Shown here: positions 39,141 through 47,271 of the stretch, in pieces
Position numbering within the stretch: the stretch's first letter is position 1
How the letters are laid out: every line of letters starts with the position of its first letter
Origin: an uncultured Lachnospiraceae bacterium
Lineage (GTDB): Bacteria; Bacillota; Clostridia; Lachnospirales; Lachnospiraceae
Length of the DNA stretch: 64,000 nt
Assembly: GCA_900544685.1 (NCBI GenBank)
Contig: UQWA01000001.1
Location: forward strand, 1 to 64,000
Direction of reading: 5' to 3'
Notes under the pieces: generated by a model
Databases searched by the model: none
Told to the model about the DNA's origin: nothing
The model's input: only the letters and a program-made list of their open reading frames with translations
Translations under genes and position numbers: made by a program

Positions 39141-40451
39141 ATGAACAAGAAAAAAATCACTGCTTTTGCAATGGCAACACTGGCTGCATGCAGCATGTCA
39201 TCCATCATGGCACTTGCTGATGATCAGGTTACTATCACAATGGTAGAATCTCTGACAAGCCCGGAGAGAACAGCAATTCTTCGCGAAATTGCAGATAACT
39301 ATCAGGCTGACCATCCGGATGTTACCATCGAGATCGTATCTCCGCCACTGGAAAATGCTGACACCAAGATCACACAGATGTTGATGAATGGAAGCGGAGC
39401 CGATATCGTTGAAGTACGTGACTCAACGATCACACAGTACGCATCCAATGAATGGCTGGCAGATCTGCAGTCTTACATCGATGCATGGGATGAGAAAGAT
39501 ACACTTTCCGATTCCGCAGATGAAGTTATCCACTATTACAAAGATACCGCATACATGATCCCTTATGGATTCTATCAGAGAGGTCTGTATGTACGAAAAG
39601 ACTGGTTCGAAGAAAAAGGACTGGAACTTCCGACTACATGGGAAGAACTTCTGGAATCCGGTGAAGCATTGACAGATGAATCTGCAAACAGATACGGATA
39701 TTCCTTCCGTGGTGGTTCCAGCGGATATCAGTATGCAGATACCATTTACTGGAGCTGGATCGGAATGGATAAAATTGCGGATCCAAATGCTGCATATTTC
39801 CTGAAAGACGGAGATGGAGCGACTATTTTCACACTTCCGGAGGCAAAAGAAGCACTGAACTTCTACAAAGAACTGTATCAGAAAGCATCACCATCTGACT
39901 CCATCGCATGGGCATTCTCAGAAATGGTTCAGGGATTTGTCGGCGGAACTACCGCTATGCTGATTCAGGACCCAGAAGTTATTGCAACCTGCACAAGCGA
40001 TATGGAAGATGGATCCTGGGCACTGATCCCATTCCCTAAGGGACCTTCCGGACAGGCAGTATTCCCGAACGGTTTCGCTGGCTGGGGTATGACATCCTTC
40101 ACAGAGCACCCGGATGAGACAGCAGACTTCCTGCTTTACTTATCCAATTCCGAAAATAATACATATTTTGCAAAGAATTATTCTACGATTCCAATCCATA
40201 CAGATGCTGCTGACAGCGATTCATACTTCTCAGAAGGTGCATTCTCCATGTATATGGACATGGCTGCAGAACCTGAAACTTATTGCCATGCTGCATACCC
40301 TCAGATGTACGAAGCATTTGCAACCTATAAGACAGAAGTAGATACCATGTATCAGAAATTCCTGACTGACGAGATCACAGATGATGAACTGCTTCAGTGG
40401 TTAGATGACTTCTGGACAACTGCTTATGCAGAAGAAGGTCAGCTCTGGTAA
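39141..40451 (+). CDS. Sugar ABC transporter substrate-binding protein (family 1)
   Basis: A 436-residue extracellular binding protein of the MalE/UgpB-like cluster. The signal peptide contains LAAC at residues 14-17, which fits a lipobox, yet hydrophobicity continues to MALADDQ, where signal peptidase I could also cut; anchoring is ambiguous. The binding fold has ENADTKITQMLMNGSGADIVEV (shown in two blocks) and PYGFYQRGLYVRKDWFEEKG (about 130). The large size suggests oligosaccharides. Partner permeases follow; the ATPase is not encoded here, as is common when MsmK-type ATPases are shared. Confidence 0.93.
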   Translation: MNKKKITAFAMATLAACSMSSIMALADDQVTITMVESLTSPERTAILREIADNYQADHPDVTIEIVSPPLENADTKITQMLMNGSGADIVEVRDSTITQYASNEWLADLQSYIDAWDEKDTLSDSADEVIHYYKDTAYMIPYGFYQRGLYVRKDWFEEKGLELPTTWEELLESGEALTDESANRYGYSFRGGSSGYQYADTIYWSWIGMDKIADPNAAYFLKDGDGATIFTLPEAKEALNFYKELYQKASPSDSIAWAFSEMVQGFVGGTTAMLIQDPEVIATCTSDMEDGSWALIPFPKGPSGQAVFPNGFAGWGMTSFTEHPDETADFLLYLSNSENNTYFAKNYSTIPIHTDAADSDSYFSEGAFSMYMDMAAEPETYCHAAYPQMYEAFATYKTEVDTMYQKFLTDEITDDELLQWLDDFWTTAYAEEGQLW

Positions 40452-40487
40452 GAAGTTTTACCAGAAATGGATGTAACAGAATAAAAA

Positions 40488-40526
40488 ACATGCCATCGGT
40501 TCCTTATAATGGCGCCGATGGCGTGT
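40488..40526 (+). promoter_or_regulatory. Stem-loop between binding-protein and permease genes
   Basis: ACATGCCATCGG (40488-40499) pairs with CCGATGGCGTGT (40515-40526), one G-U pair, 15-nt loop, then TTCTTTG. It has the same 12-bp/15-nt geometry and the same place in the operon as the hairpin at 4926-4964. Confidence 0.6.
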
Positions 40527-40546
40527 TTCTTTGAAAGGAGACACGA

Positions 40547-41452
40547 ATGAAAAGTAAATCCAAACTAGCAAAAAAGAGGCGCAGATTCGTCATACTGATG
40601 CTGCTGCCATCCATTATTTTTCCACTGATATTTACATACTATCCTATGGTTCGTGGTTCCATGATGGCATTTCAGAATTATAATCTGATGAACCTCAAAA
40701 ACGTACAGTGGATAGGTCTTGATAACTTTAAAAATCTGTTAAAACCAAGTATTGCGAACTCTTTCCCGCTTACGGTTATGAACACAGTAAAATGGGTTGT
40801 GATTTCTCTGTTTTTCCAGTTTACCATCGGTTTTGCAATGGCACTTTTGCTCAAGAAGAAATTCAAAGGTTCCAATATCTACCAGGGACTGATCTTTTTC
40901 CCATGGGCAGTATCCGGTTTCATCATTGGTATTATGTGGCGCTGGATGTATAACGGAACATCGGGTGTGTTCAACGACATTCTGGTTAATAAACTTCACA
41001 TTCTCAGCCAGCCTGTCGGATGGCTTGCTGACAAACACATTGCATTATATGCATGTATTATTGCGAATATTTGGTATGGTATTCCATACTTTACAATAAT
41101 GATTACTGCGGCACTTCGTGGTGTATCCGAAGATCTGTATGGTGCAGCATCTGTAGACGGTGCCAACGCCCTTCAGAAGTTCATCCACATTACAGTGCCA
41201 AGTATCAAGTCTGTTTTGTTACTGACCGTACTTCTTCGTGTCATCTGGATCTTCAACTTCCCGGATCTGATTTATTCACTGACCCAGGGCGGACCGGCAG
41301 GATCTTCCAACATCATTACATCTTACATGATGCAGTTGGTACAGAGTCTGGATTACGGTATGGCATCAGCAGTCGGAGTTCTCTGCATTCTCTTCCTTGT
41401 TATATTTGCGGGAATCTATCTGGCTGTGACAAAATATACAGAGGAGAACTAA
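40547..41452 (+). CDS. Sugar ABC transporter permease (MalF/UgpA type)
   Basis: A 301-residue membrane protein with about six transmembrane helices. The cytoplasmic EAA loop reads LYGAASVDGANALQKFIHITVPSI (two blocks near residue 200), where the conserved Gly contacts the ATPase. First of two permeases that form the heterodimeric channel. Strong AAGGAG ribosome site. It is 96 nt after the binding-protein gene, separated by the stem-loop. Confidence 0.95.
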   Translation: MKSKSKLAKKRRRFVILMLLPSIIFPLIFTYYPMVRGSMMAFQNYNLMNLKNVQWIGLDNFKNLLKPSIANSFPLTVMNTVKWVVISLFFQFTIGFAMALLLKKKFKGSNIYQGLIFFPWAVSGFIIGIMWRWMYNGTSGVFNDILVNKLHILSQPVGWLADKHIALYACIIANIWYGIPYFTIMITAALRGVSEDLYGAASVDGANALQKFIHITVPSIKSVLLLTVLLRVIWIFNFPDLIYSLTQGGPAGSSNIITSYMMQLVQSLDYGMASAVGVLCILFLVIFAGIYLAVTKYTEEN

Positions 41453-41455
41453 ATT

Positions 41456-42298
41456 ATGACAGCAAAACATAAAAGAAGTATTTACAGTGTTCTGAAATTT
41501 ATTGTACTTGCACTGTTTCTGGTTATCGTCATGTTTCCGTTTGTATGGATGCTGCTTACATCCTTAAAGGGATCCCAGGGTGAGATCTATGCCTTCCCGG
41601 TAAAATATCTTCCGAATCCGGTATCCTTTGTAAACTACGCATCCATGCTCTGGAAAGGAAGCTTCGGCACTTATATGCTGAACTCACTGTTTGTTTCAGC
41701 AATTGCAGCAACCTGTGCAGTACTGATTGCGGTTCTTTCCGCATACGTCATCAGCCGTTTTCATCTGAAACACAAGAATCTGGTGATGATGTTTTTCCTG
41801 GTAACTCAGATGTTCCCGACCTTCATCATGCTGGCTCCGCTGTACCAGATGCTGGCTTCCGCAGGCATGCTGAACAGACGTACCACACTGGCGTTGTTAT
41901 ACACCAACATGATGATACCTTTTTCAGTGGTAACACTGGCAGGATTCTATGATGCAGTTCCGACTTCACTGGAAGAAGCCGCATGGATTGACGGATGTGG
42001 ATATCTGTCATCCCTGTTCCGTGTAGTAGTCCCGGTGATCAAACCAGGTCTGGCATCTACCTTTATTTTTGCATTTATCAACTCCTGGAATGAACTGTTC
42101 ATGGCAGTCATGTTTATTGATGTGGACAAATATAAAACCATACCGGTAGGATTGAATGCCCTGATCCTGAAATACGATATTAAATGGGGAGAGATGGCGG
42201 CAGGTACGATTATGTCACTGATTCCGACCATGATCCTTTTTGGTTTCTGCCAGAAGTATATGATCGAGGGCCTGACAGCCGGTTCCGTCAAAGGATAA
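41456..42298 (+). CDS. Sugar ABC transporter permease (MalG/UgpE type)
   Basis: A 280-residue membrane protein with six predicted helices and the EAA loop LEEAAWIDGCGYLSSLFRVV (about 171). The ribosome site GAGGAG overlaps the end of the upstream permease gene, so the two are coupled and should form one heterodimer. The downstream GH38 gene starts 10 nt after the stop, tying import to intracellular hydrolysis. Confidence 0.95.
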   Translation: MTAKHKRSIYSVLKFIVLALFLVIVMFPFVWMLLTSLKGSQGEIYAFPVKYLPNPVSFVNYASMLWKGSFGTYMLNSLFVSAIAATCAVLIAVLSAYVISRFHLKHKNLVMMFFLVTQMFPTFIMLAPLYQMLASAGMLNRRTTLALLYTNMMIPFSVVTLAGFYDAVPTSLEEAAWIDGCGYLSSLFRVVVPVIKPGLASTFIFAFINSWNELFMAVMFIDVDKYKTIPVGLNALILKYDIKWGEMAAGTIMSLIPTMILFGFCQKYMIEGLTAGSVKG

Positions 42299-42308
42299 GG
42301 AGCAGCGA

Positions 42309-45300
42309 ATGAGTATTCAGTTTGAAGTAGAGAGAATGGAGCGTCTGGCAGCAGACCTGGATCTGCTGCGGATATCCGGTCAGATTCCGGTAACAGACTA
42401 CCTGAGAAAAGAAGGAAAACAGGAAGACGGTGCCATTTGTGATACAGAAGGGTGGACACCGTGCTGCATCAGCGAACCGTGGTCAGAGCTGTGTGAATAT
42501 CGCTGGTATCGTACCAGGGTACAGATCCCGGAAGAGATGGGTGGAAAACGTGTGGAATTCCGTTTTATCACCGGAAGAGAAGGACAGTGGGATGCCACAA
42601 ATCCACAGATGCTTTTTTATGTGAATGGCAGACCAGTACAGGGCATTGATGTGAACCATCGTCAGGTATTGCTGGAAGAAAAGGCAAAGGCAGGCACCTG
42701 TATAGACATTGCATTTCTGGTATTTACCGGAAGTGTGCCGGGTGATTTGATTATCCGCACGGATCTGATTACCGTAGACTGGGAGACCGAGCAGGCATAT
42801 TATGATTTTCTGGTTCCGGTACAGACCGCCCGTTTATTAAAAAACAGTGATTATGAGAATTACAGAAGAATTCTCACCCGACTGGCTCCGGCGGCAGATA
42901 TTCTTGACCTGCGCCAGCCATATACGGAAAGATATTACGCTTCTCTTCACAGGATGCGAGACATTCTGAAAGAAGAATTTTATACAAAAGTAGATGAAAA
43001 TGCACCGGTAGTCAGTGCCATTGGTCATACGCATATTGATATTGCATGGCTGTGGACAGTTGGGGTGACAAGAGAAAAAGCAGTACGCAGTTTCTCCACG
43101 GTGCTGGAACTGATGGATCAGTATCCGAATTATCGTTTCATGTCCAGTCAGCCGATTCTGTACCAGTTTGTAAAGGAACAGGAGCCGGAATTATATGAGA
43201 AGATCAGAGAAAAGATCCGGGAAGGACGATGGGAGACAGACGGAGCCATGTGGCTGGAGTCTGACTGCAACCTCCCGGCAGGAGAATCTCTGGTCAGACA
43301 GGTGATGAAGGGCGAACAGTTCTTCATGGAAGAATTTGGCATTCCGAGCAGATGCCTTTGGCTGCCTGATGTATTCGGATATTCTGCAGCCATTCCGCAG
43401 ATCCTGAAAAAAAGTGGTGTACCATATTTTCTGACGACTAAGATCGCATGGAATCAGTTTAATCAGCTTCCAAATGATACCTTTATCTGGAAGGGAATCG
43501 ATGGCAGTGATGTCTTTGTTTTCATGCCGACGACCTGTGACTTTGATAAGACCCTTGGATTGAATATTTCCTTTACCGACACCAGAAATACCACCACATA
43601 CACCGGTATTGTGAATCCAAATATGACACTGGGGACGTTTAAGCGTTTCCAGAACCGTGACCTGACAGAAAATACACTGATGCTGTTTGGATTCGGGGAC
43701 GGCGGCGGTGGTCCAACCAGAGAGATGCTGGAAGAGGCAGAACGTCTGAAATACGGCATGCCGGGGATTCCAAGGCTGGTGCAGGAACCGGAGCGTGTAT
43801 TTTTTGACCGGATACATGAAGAGATTGCATCCAGACCGGATATGCCGGAATGGAACGGAGAGCTGTACTTTGAATACCATCGGGGGACACTGACCTCCAT
43901 GGGAAAGAATAAACGTAACAACCGTAAGAGTGAGATCCTCTATGAACAGCTTGAGACGCTGGGGGTTATGGGAGAAGCATACGGGCAGGAATATCCGGCA
44001 GAAGTTCTGAAATCTGGATGGGATATCATTTTACTGAATCATTTCCATGATATTATTCCTGGAAGTGCCATTGAAGCGGTATATGACCAGACAGATGTGG
44101 AATATGCGCAGATCCGGCAGGACGGTATGCGTGCACTGAGTCAGCTTACGGATGGCATCGCAGAAAAGATTCATGGAGAAGATACACAAAATGGGGAAGA
44201 AACGACGATTTTTGTGTATAACACACAGGGATATGACAGAGACGATGTGGTGTGCATAGATGCAGAAAAAGTGAAAGGCTGGAACCGGCATGTCACAGCC
44301 ATGGTGGATGCAGAAGGCAATCTGTCTCCGGTTCAGTATGCCGCCAATGGAGATCTGCTGTTCTTCGCACAGGCAATACCGTCAGTAGGATACAAGTCTT
44401 TTGTACCGGTGATGGGAGAACCGGACGCAGAACAGAAGAAGATCTGGGACGGCAGTTTTGAAAATGCATATTACCGTGTGCAGTTTGATGATCAGATGAG
44501 GATCACCTCACTGGTAGAAAAAGAAACAGAACATGAATTTATCAAAGAAGGAACCACAGGCAACCGGCTTGTGACTTACGAAGACCGTCCAATGAACTGG
44601 GATAACTGGGATCTGGATATGTTCTATAAGAAGAAACCCTATGAGGCAGATGAAGTATCTGCGCCGGAACTGATGGAAGCAGGACCGGTGCGGACCGTAG
44701 TGCGGATCCGCAGAAGGTTTGCAGATTCCATTGTCGATCAGGATGTGATTTTGTATCCGGAATTGCCGCGTATCGACTTTAAAACATCCGCAGACTGGCA
44801 GGATCATCATGTACTGCTCCGGACACTGTTCCCGGTAGATGTGAACAGTACGAAGGCATCCTATGAGATACAGTTTGGTAATGTGGAACGTGAGACGACG
44901 CACAACCAGAGCTGGGATACTGCCAAATTTGAGGTATGTGCCCATAAATGGTCCGATCTTTCAGAGCAGGGACTGGGAATCAGCCTGTTAAATGACTGCA
45001 AGTACGGACACAGTGTGCGGGACGGCGAGATGGGGCTGACCCTGATCAAGTCTGGCGTGTATCCAAATGAAAATGCAGATATCGGTTATCATGAATTCAC
45101 TTATGCGATCTATCCGCATGCAGAAAGATGGCAGGATGCAAGAACCATAGAGATGGCATATGACCTGAACATACCGCTGCATACCAGTATAGTGGAAGGG
45201 GCAGATATCCGCACAGAGAGTTCCATGATAGCCATAGCAGAGGATCACTGTTTCTTCGAGACCATCAAACGTGCCGAGGATGGTGACGGATATATTCTCC

Positions 45301-45482
45301 GTATCTACGAGAATAAAAATAAGAGATCGAAGATCCACATTGCAGTGAATCTGCCAGTCTCAGAAGTAATCGAATGTGATTTGATGGAACGTCCGCTGGC
45401 TAAAGTGTCATTTGAGAATGGAGTACTGGAAGACAGCATCAAACCATATGAGATTAAGACCTATCGTTTACATCAGGCATAG
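42309..45482 (+). CDS. Alpha-mannosidase, glycoside hydrolase family 38
   Basis: A 1057-residue cytoplasmic enzyme (no signal peptide) that removes alpha-linked mannose with retention. An N-terminal beta region (about residues 1-230) precedes the catalytic domain: zinc site IGHTHIDIAWLWT (about 238), nucleophile Asp in WLPDVFGYSAAIPQI (about 352), HFHDIIPGSAI (about 578, last zinc ligand region). The C-terminal beta-sandwich domains follow. Length is normal for bacterial GH38. Lacking a signal, it must act on imported mannosides such as N-glycan or mannan fragments. Specific linkage cannot be read from sequence. Confidence 0.95.
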   Translation: MSIQFEVERMERLAADLDLLRISGQIPVTDYLRKEGKQEDGAICDTEGWTPCCISEPWSELCEYRWYRTRVQIPEEMGGKRVEFRFITGREGQWDATNPQMLFYVNGRPVQGIDVNHRQVLLEEKAKAGTCIDIAFLVFTGSVPGDLIIRTDLITVDWETEQAYYDFLVPVQTARLLKNSDYENYRRILTRLAPAADILDLRQPYTERYYASLHRMRDILKEEFYTKVDENAPVVSAIGHTHIDIAWLWTVGVTREKAVRSFSTVLELMDQYPNYRFMSSQPILYQFVKEQEPELYEKIREKIREGRWETDGAMWLESDCNLPAGESLVRQVMKGEQFFMEEFGIPSRCLWLPDVFGYSAAIPQILKKSGVPYFLTTKIAWNQFNQLPNDTFIWKGIDGSDVFVFMPTTCDFDKTLGLNISFTDTRNTTTYTGIVNPNMTLGTFKRFQNRDLTENTLMLFGFGDGGGGPTREMLEEAERLKYGMPGIPRLVQEPERVFFDRIHEEIASRPDMPEWNGELYFEYHRGTLTSMGKNKRNNRKSEILYEQLETLGVMGEAYGQEYPAEVLKSGWDIILLNHFHDIIPGSAIEAVYDQTDVEYAQIRQDGMRALSQLTDGIAEKIHGEDTQNGEETTIFVYNTQGYDRDDVVCIDAEKVKGWNRHVTAMVDAEGNLSPVQYAANGDLLFFAQAIPSVGYKSFVPVMGEPDAEQKKIWDGSFENAYYRVQFDDQMRITSLVEKETEHEFIKEGTTGNRLVTYEDRPMNWDNWDLDMFYKKKPYEADEVSAPELMEAGPVRTVVRIRRRFADSIVDQDVILYPELPRIDFKTSADWQDHHVLLRTLFPVDVNSTKASYEIQFGNVERETTHNQSWDTAKFEVCAHKWSDLSEQGLGISLLNDCKYGHSVRDGEMGLTLIKSGVYPNENADIGYHEFTYAIYPHAERWQDARTIEMAYDLNIPLHTSIVEGADIRTESSMIAIAEDHCFFETIKRAEDGDGYILRIYENKNKRSKIHIAVNLPVSEVIECDLMERPLAKVSFENGVLEDSIKPYEIKTYRLHQA

Positions 45483-45495
45483 AGAATAAATAACA

Positions 45496-45522
45496 GATAG
45501 CAGAGGAACACCCTCTGCTATC
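45496..45522 (+). promoter_or_regulatory. Stem-loop between GH38 and GH13 genes
   Basis: GATAGCAGAGG (45496-45506) pairs perfectly with CCTCTGCTATC (45512-45522) around AACAC. The following bases are CTTGTCTG, a weak T-tract, so it is probably a processing or partial termination site inside the operon. Confidence 0.55.
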
Positions 45523-45581
45523 CTTGTCTGAGAAGAAAAAGGCATAAGAAGAAGGGGCTTCAAATGCGGGAAGGAGAAAAG

Positions 45582-47267
45582 ATGAAACAGGAATGGTGGA
45601 AAGATGCAGTAGTGTACCAGATCTATCCAAGGAGCTTTCAGGACAGTAACGGAGACGGAATCGGTGATATCAATGGGATCCGGATGCATTTGGATTATCT
45701 GAAAAATCTGGGTGTGGACGTGATCTGGCTGTGTCCGGTTTACAAGTCCCCAAATGCGGACAATGGATACGATATCAGTGATTATCAGGATATTCATCCT
45801 GATTTTGGAACGATGGAAGACTTTGACCGGCTGCTGCAGGAGGTGCATGAGCATGGCATGAAGCTGATTATGGACCTGGTTGTGAATCATACATCAGATG
45901 AACATCCATGGTTCCGGAAAAGCAGTTCGGCAGAAGCGACATCTTATGATGACTATTATATCTGGAAGGACAGACCAAATAACTGGAAATCACGTTTTCA
46001 GGGAAGTGCCTGGACTTATGATGAAAAAAGAGGACAATATTACCTGCACATCTATACAGTGAAACAGCCAGATTTGAACTGGGAAAACGAAGCTGTTCGC
46101 AGGGATGTATACAAAATGATGAACTGGTGGGGAAAGAAAGGAATCGATGGTTTCCGTATGGACGTCATTTCTATGATCTCCAAGGATCAGTCTTATGCAG
46201 ATGGACCGGTGGGAGAGCATGAACAGTTCGGTGATGGATCTTCCATGTATATAAACGGTCCGAGAGTACATGAGTTCCTGCAGGAGATGAACCGGGAAGT
46301 GATTCAGAACTTTGACTGGATGACGGTAGGAGAAGGTGTTGGTGTGGATACCAGAGAAGCCTGCCTCTATGCCGGATTTGACAGAAAGGAACTGAACATG
46401 ATGTTTCAGTTTGAACATGTGGAGCAGGCAAAGGGCCCTCTGGGAAAATGGACAGACCGGAAACCGGATTTTCTCAGGGTAAAAGAGATTCTGGATCGCT
46501 GGCAGACAGATCTGGAAGGAAAGGCGTGGAACAGTCTGTTTGTGGAGAATCATGACTATGCAAGATCGGTATCCACATTTGCAGATGACAGAGAAGAATA
46601 CCGGGAACTGTCTGCAAAGATGCTGGCGATTGCACTGTATATGATGAAAGGAACCCCATATATCTACCAGGGACAGGAACTGGGGATGACCAATTACCAT
46701 GCTTCCTCCATTGATGAATTACAGGATGTGGAGAGCAAAAATGCTTATCAGTTTTATGTGAATGCAGGGGAGGTCTCCCCGGAAGAAATGCTGAAGTATG
46801 TGAACTGTGCCGGAAGGGACAATTCCAGGACACCAATGCAGTGGAATACAGAAGAAAATGCCGGATTTACCCATGGCACACCGTGGCTTCCGGTAAATCC
46901 GAACTATACGTATCTGAATGTAGAGGAACAAACCGGGCGTACAGATTCTGTCTTTACTTTTTATCAGCAGCTGTTGGCATTTCGAAAGTCTGCACCGGCA
47001 ATTTTACGGGGCAGCTACCGGATGATTGGGAAAGAACATAAACAGCTACTGGCGTATTTTCGGACAATGGGAGAAGAGACATATCTGATTCTCTGTAATT
47101 TCAGTGAAAAAGAACAGTCTACAGATACGCTGAAGCTGAGACAGCAGACAGAAGTACAGGGAAAAGCTTATTGGAAACAGGTACTCGGAAATTATCCATC
47201 CGGTCACAATGTGGATATGCTTCGTCCATATGAGGGCGTAATCTGGAAAATGGAAAAGGAGTCTTAA
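45582..47267 (+). CDS. Alpha-glucosidase/oligo-1,6-glucosidase, GH13
   Basis: A 561-residue TIM-barrel alpha-glucosidase. Conserved regions: VVYQIYPRSFQDSNGDGIGD (about 10), MDLVVNHTSDEHPWF (about 98), GFRMDVISMIS (nucleophile Asp, about 195), TVGEGVGVD (acid/base Glu, about 252) and FVENHDYARS (about 322). It most likely hydrolyses alpha-1,6 or alpha-1,4 glucosides such as isomaltose. The frame is open to 45564, but AAGGAG lies within that extension, so ATG 45582 is the start. GH36 follows after 4 nt. Confidence 0.95.
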   Translation: MKQEWWKDAVVYQIYPRSFQDSNGDGIGDINGIRMHLDYLKNLGVDVIWLCPVYKSPNADNGYDISDYQDIHPDFGTMEDFDRLLQEVHEHGMKLIMDLVVNHTSDEHPWFRKSSSAEATSYDDYYIWKDRPNNWKSRFQGSAWTYDEKRGQYYLHIYTVKQPDLNWENEAVRRDVYKMMNWWGKKGIDGFRMDVISMISKDQSYADGPVGEHEQFGDGSSMYINGPRVHEFLQEMNREVIQNFDWMTVGEGVGVDTREACLYAGFDRKELNMMFQFEHVEQAKGPLGKWTDRKPDFLRVKEILDRWQTDLEGKAWNSLFVENHDYARSVSTFADDREEYRELSAKMLAIALYMMKGTPYIYQGQELGMTNYHASSIDELQDVESKNAYQFYVNAGEVSPEEMLKYVNCAGRDNSRTPMQWNTEENAGFTHGTPWLPVNPNYTYLNVEEQTGRTDSVFTFYQQLLAFRKSAPAILRGSYRMIGKEHKQLLAYFRTMGEETYLILCNFSEKEQSTDTLKLRQQTEVQGKAYWKQVLGNYPSGHNVDMLRPYEGVIWKMEKES

Positions 47268-47271
47268 CAGG

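Noticed and set aside
43191..43921. Minus-strand ORFs inside the GH38 gene
   Set aside because: Codon-bias shadows of a well-identified mannosidase.
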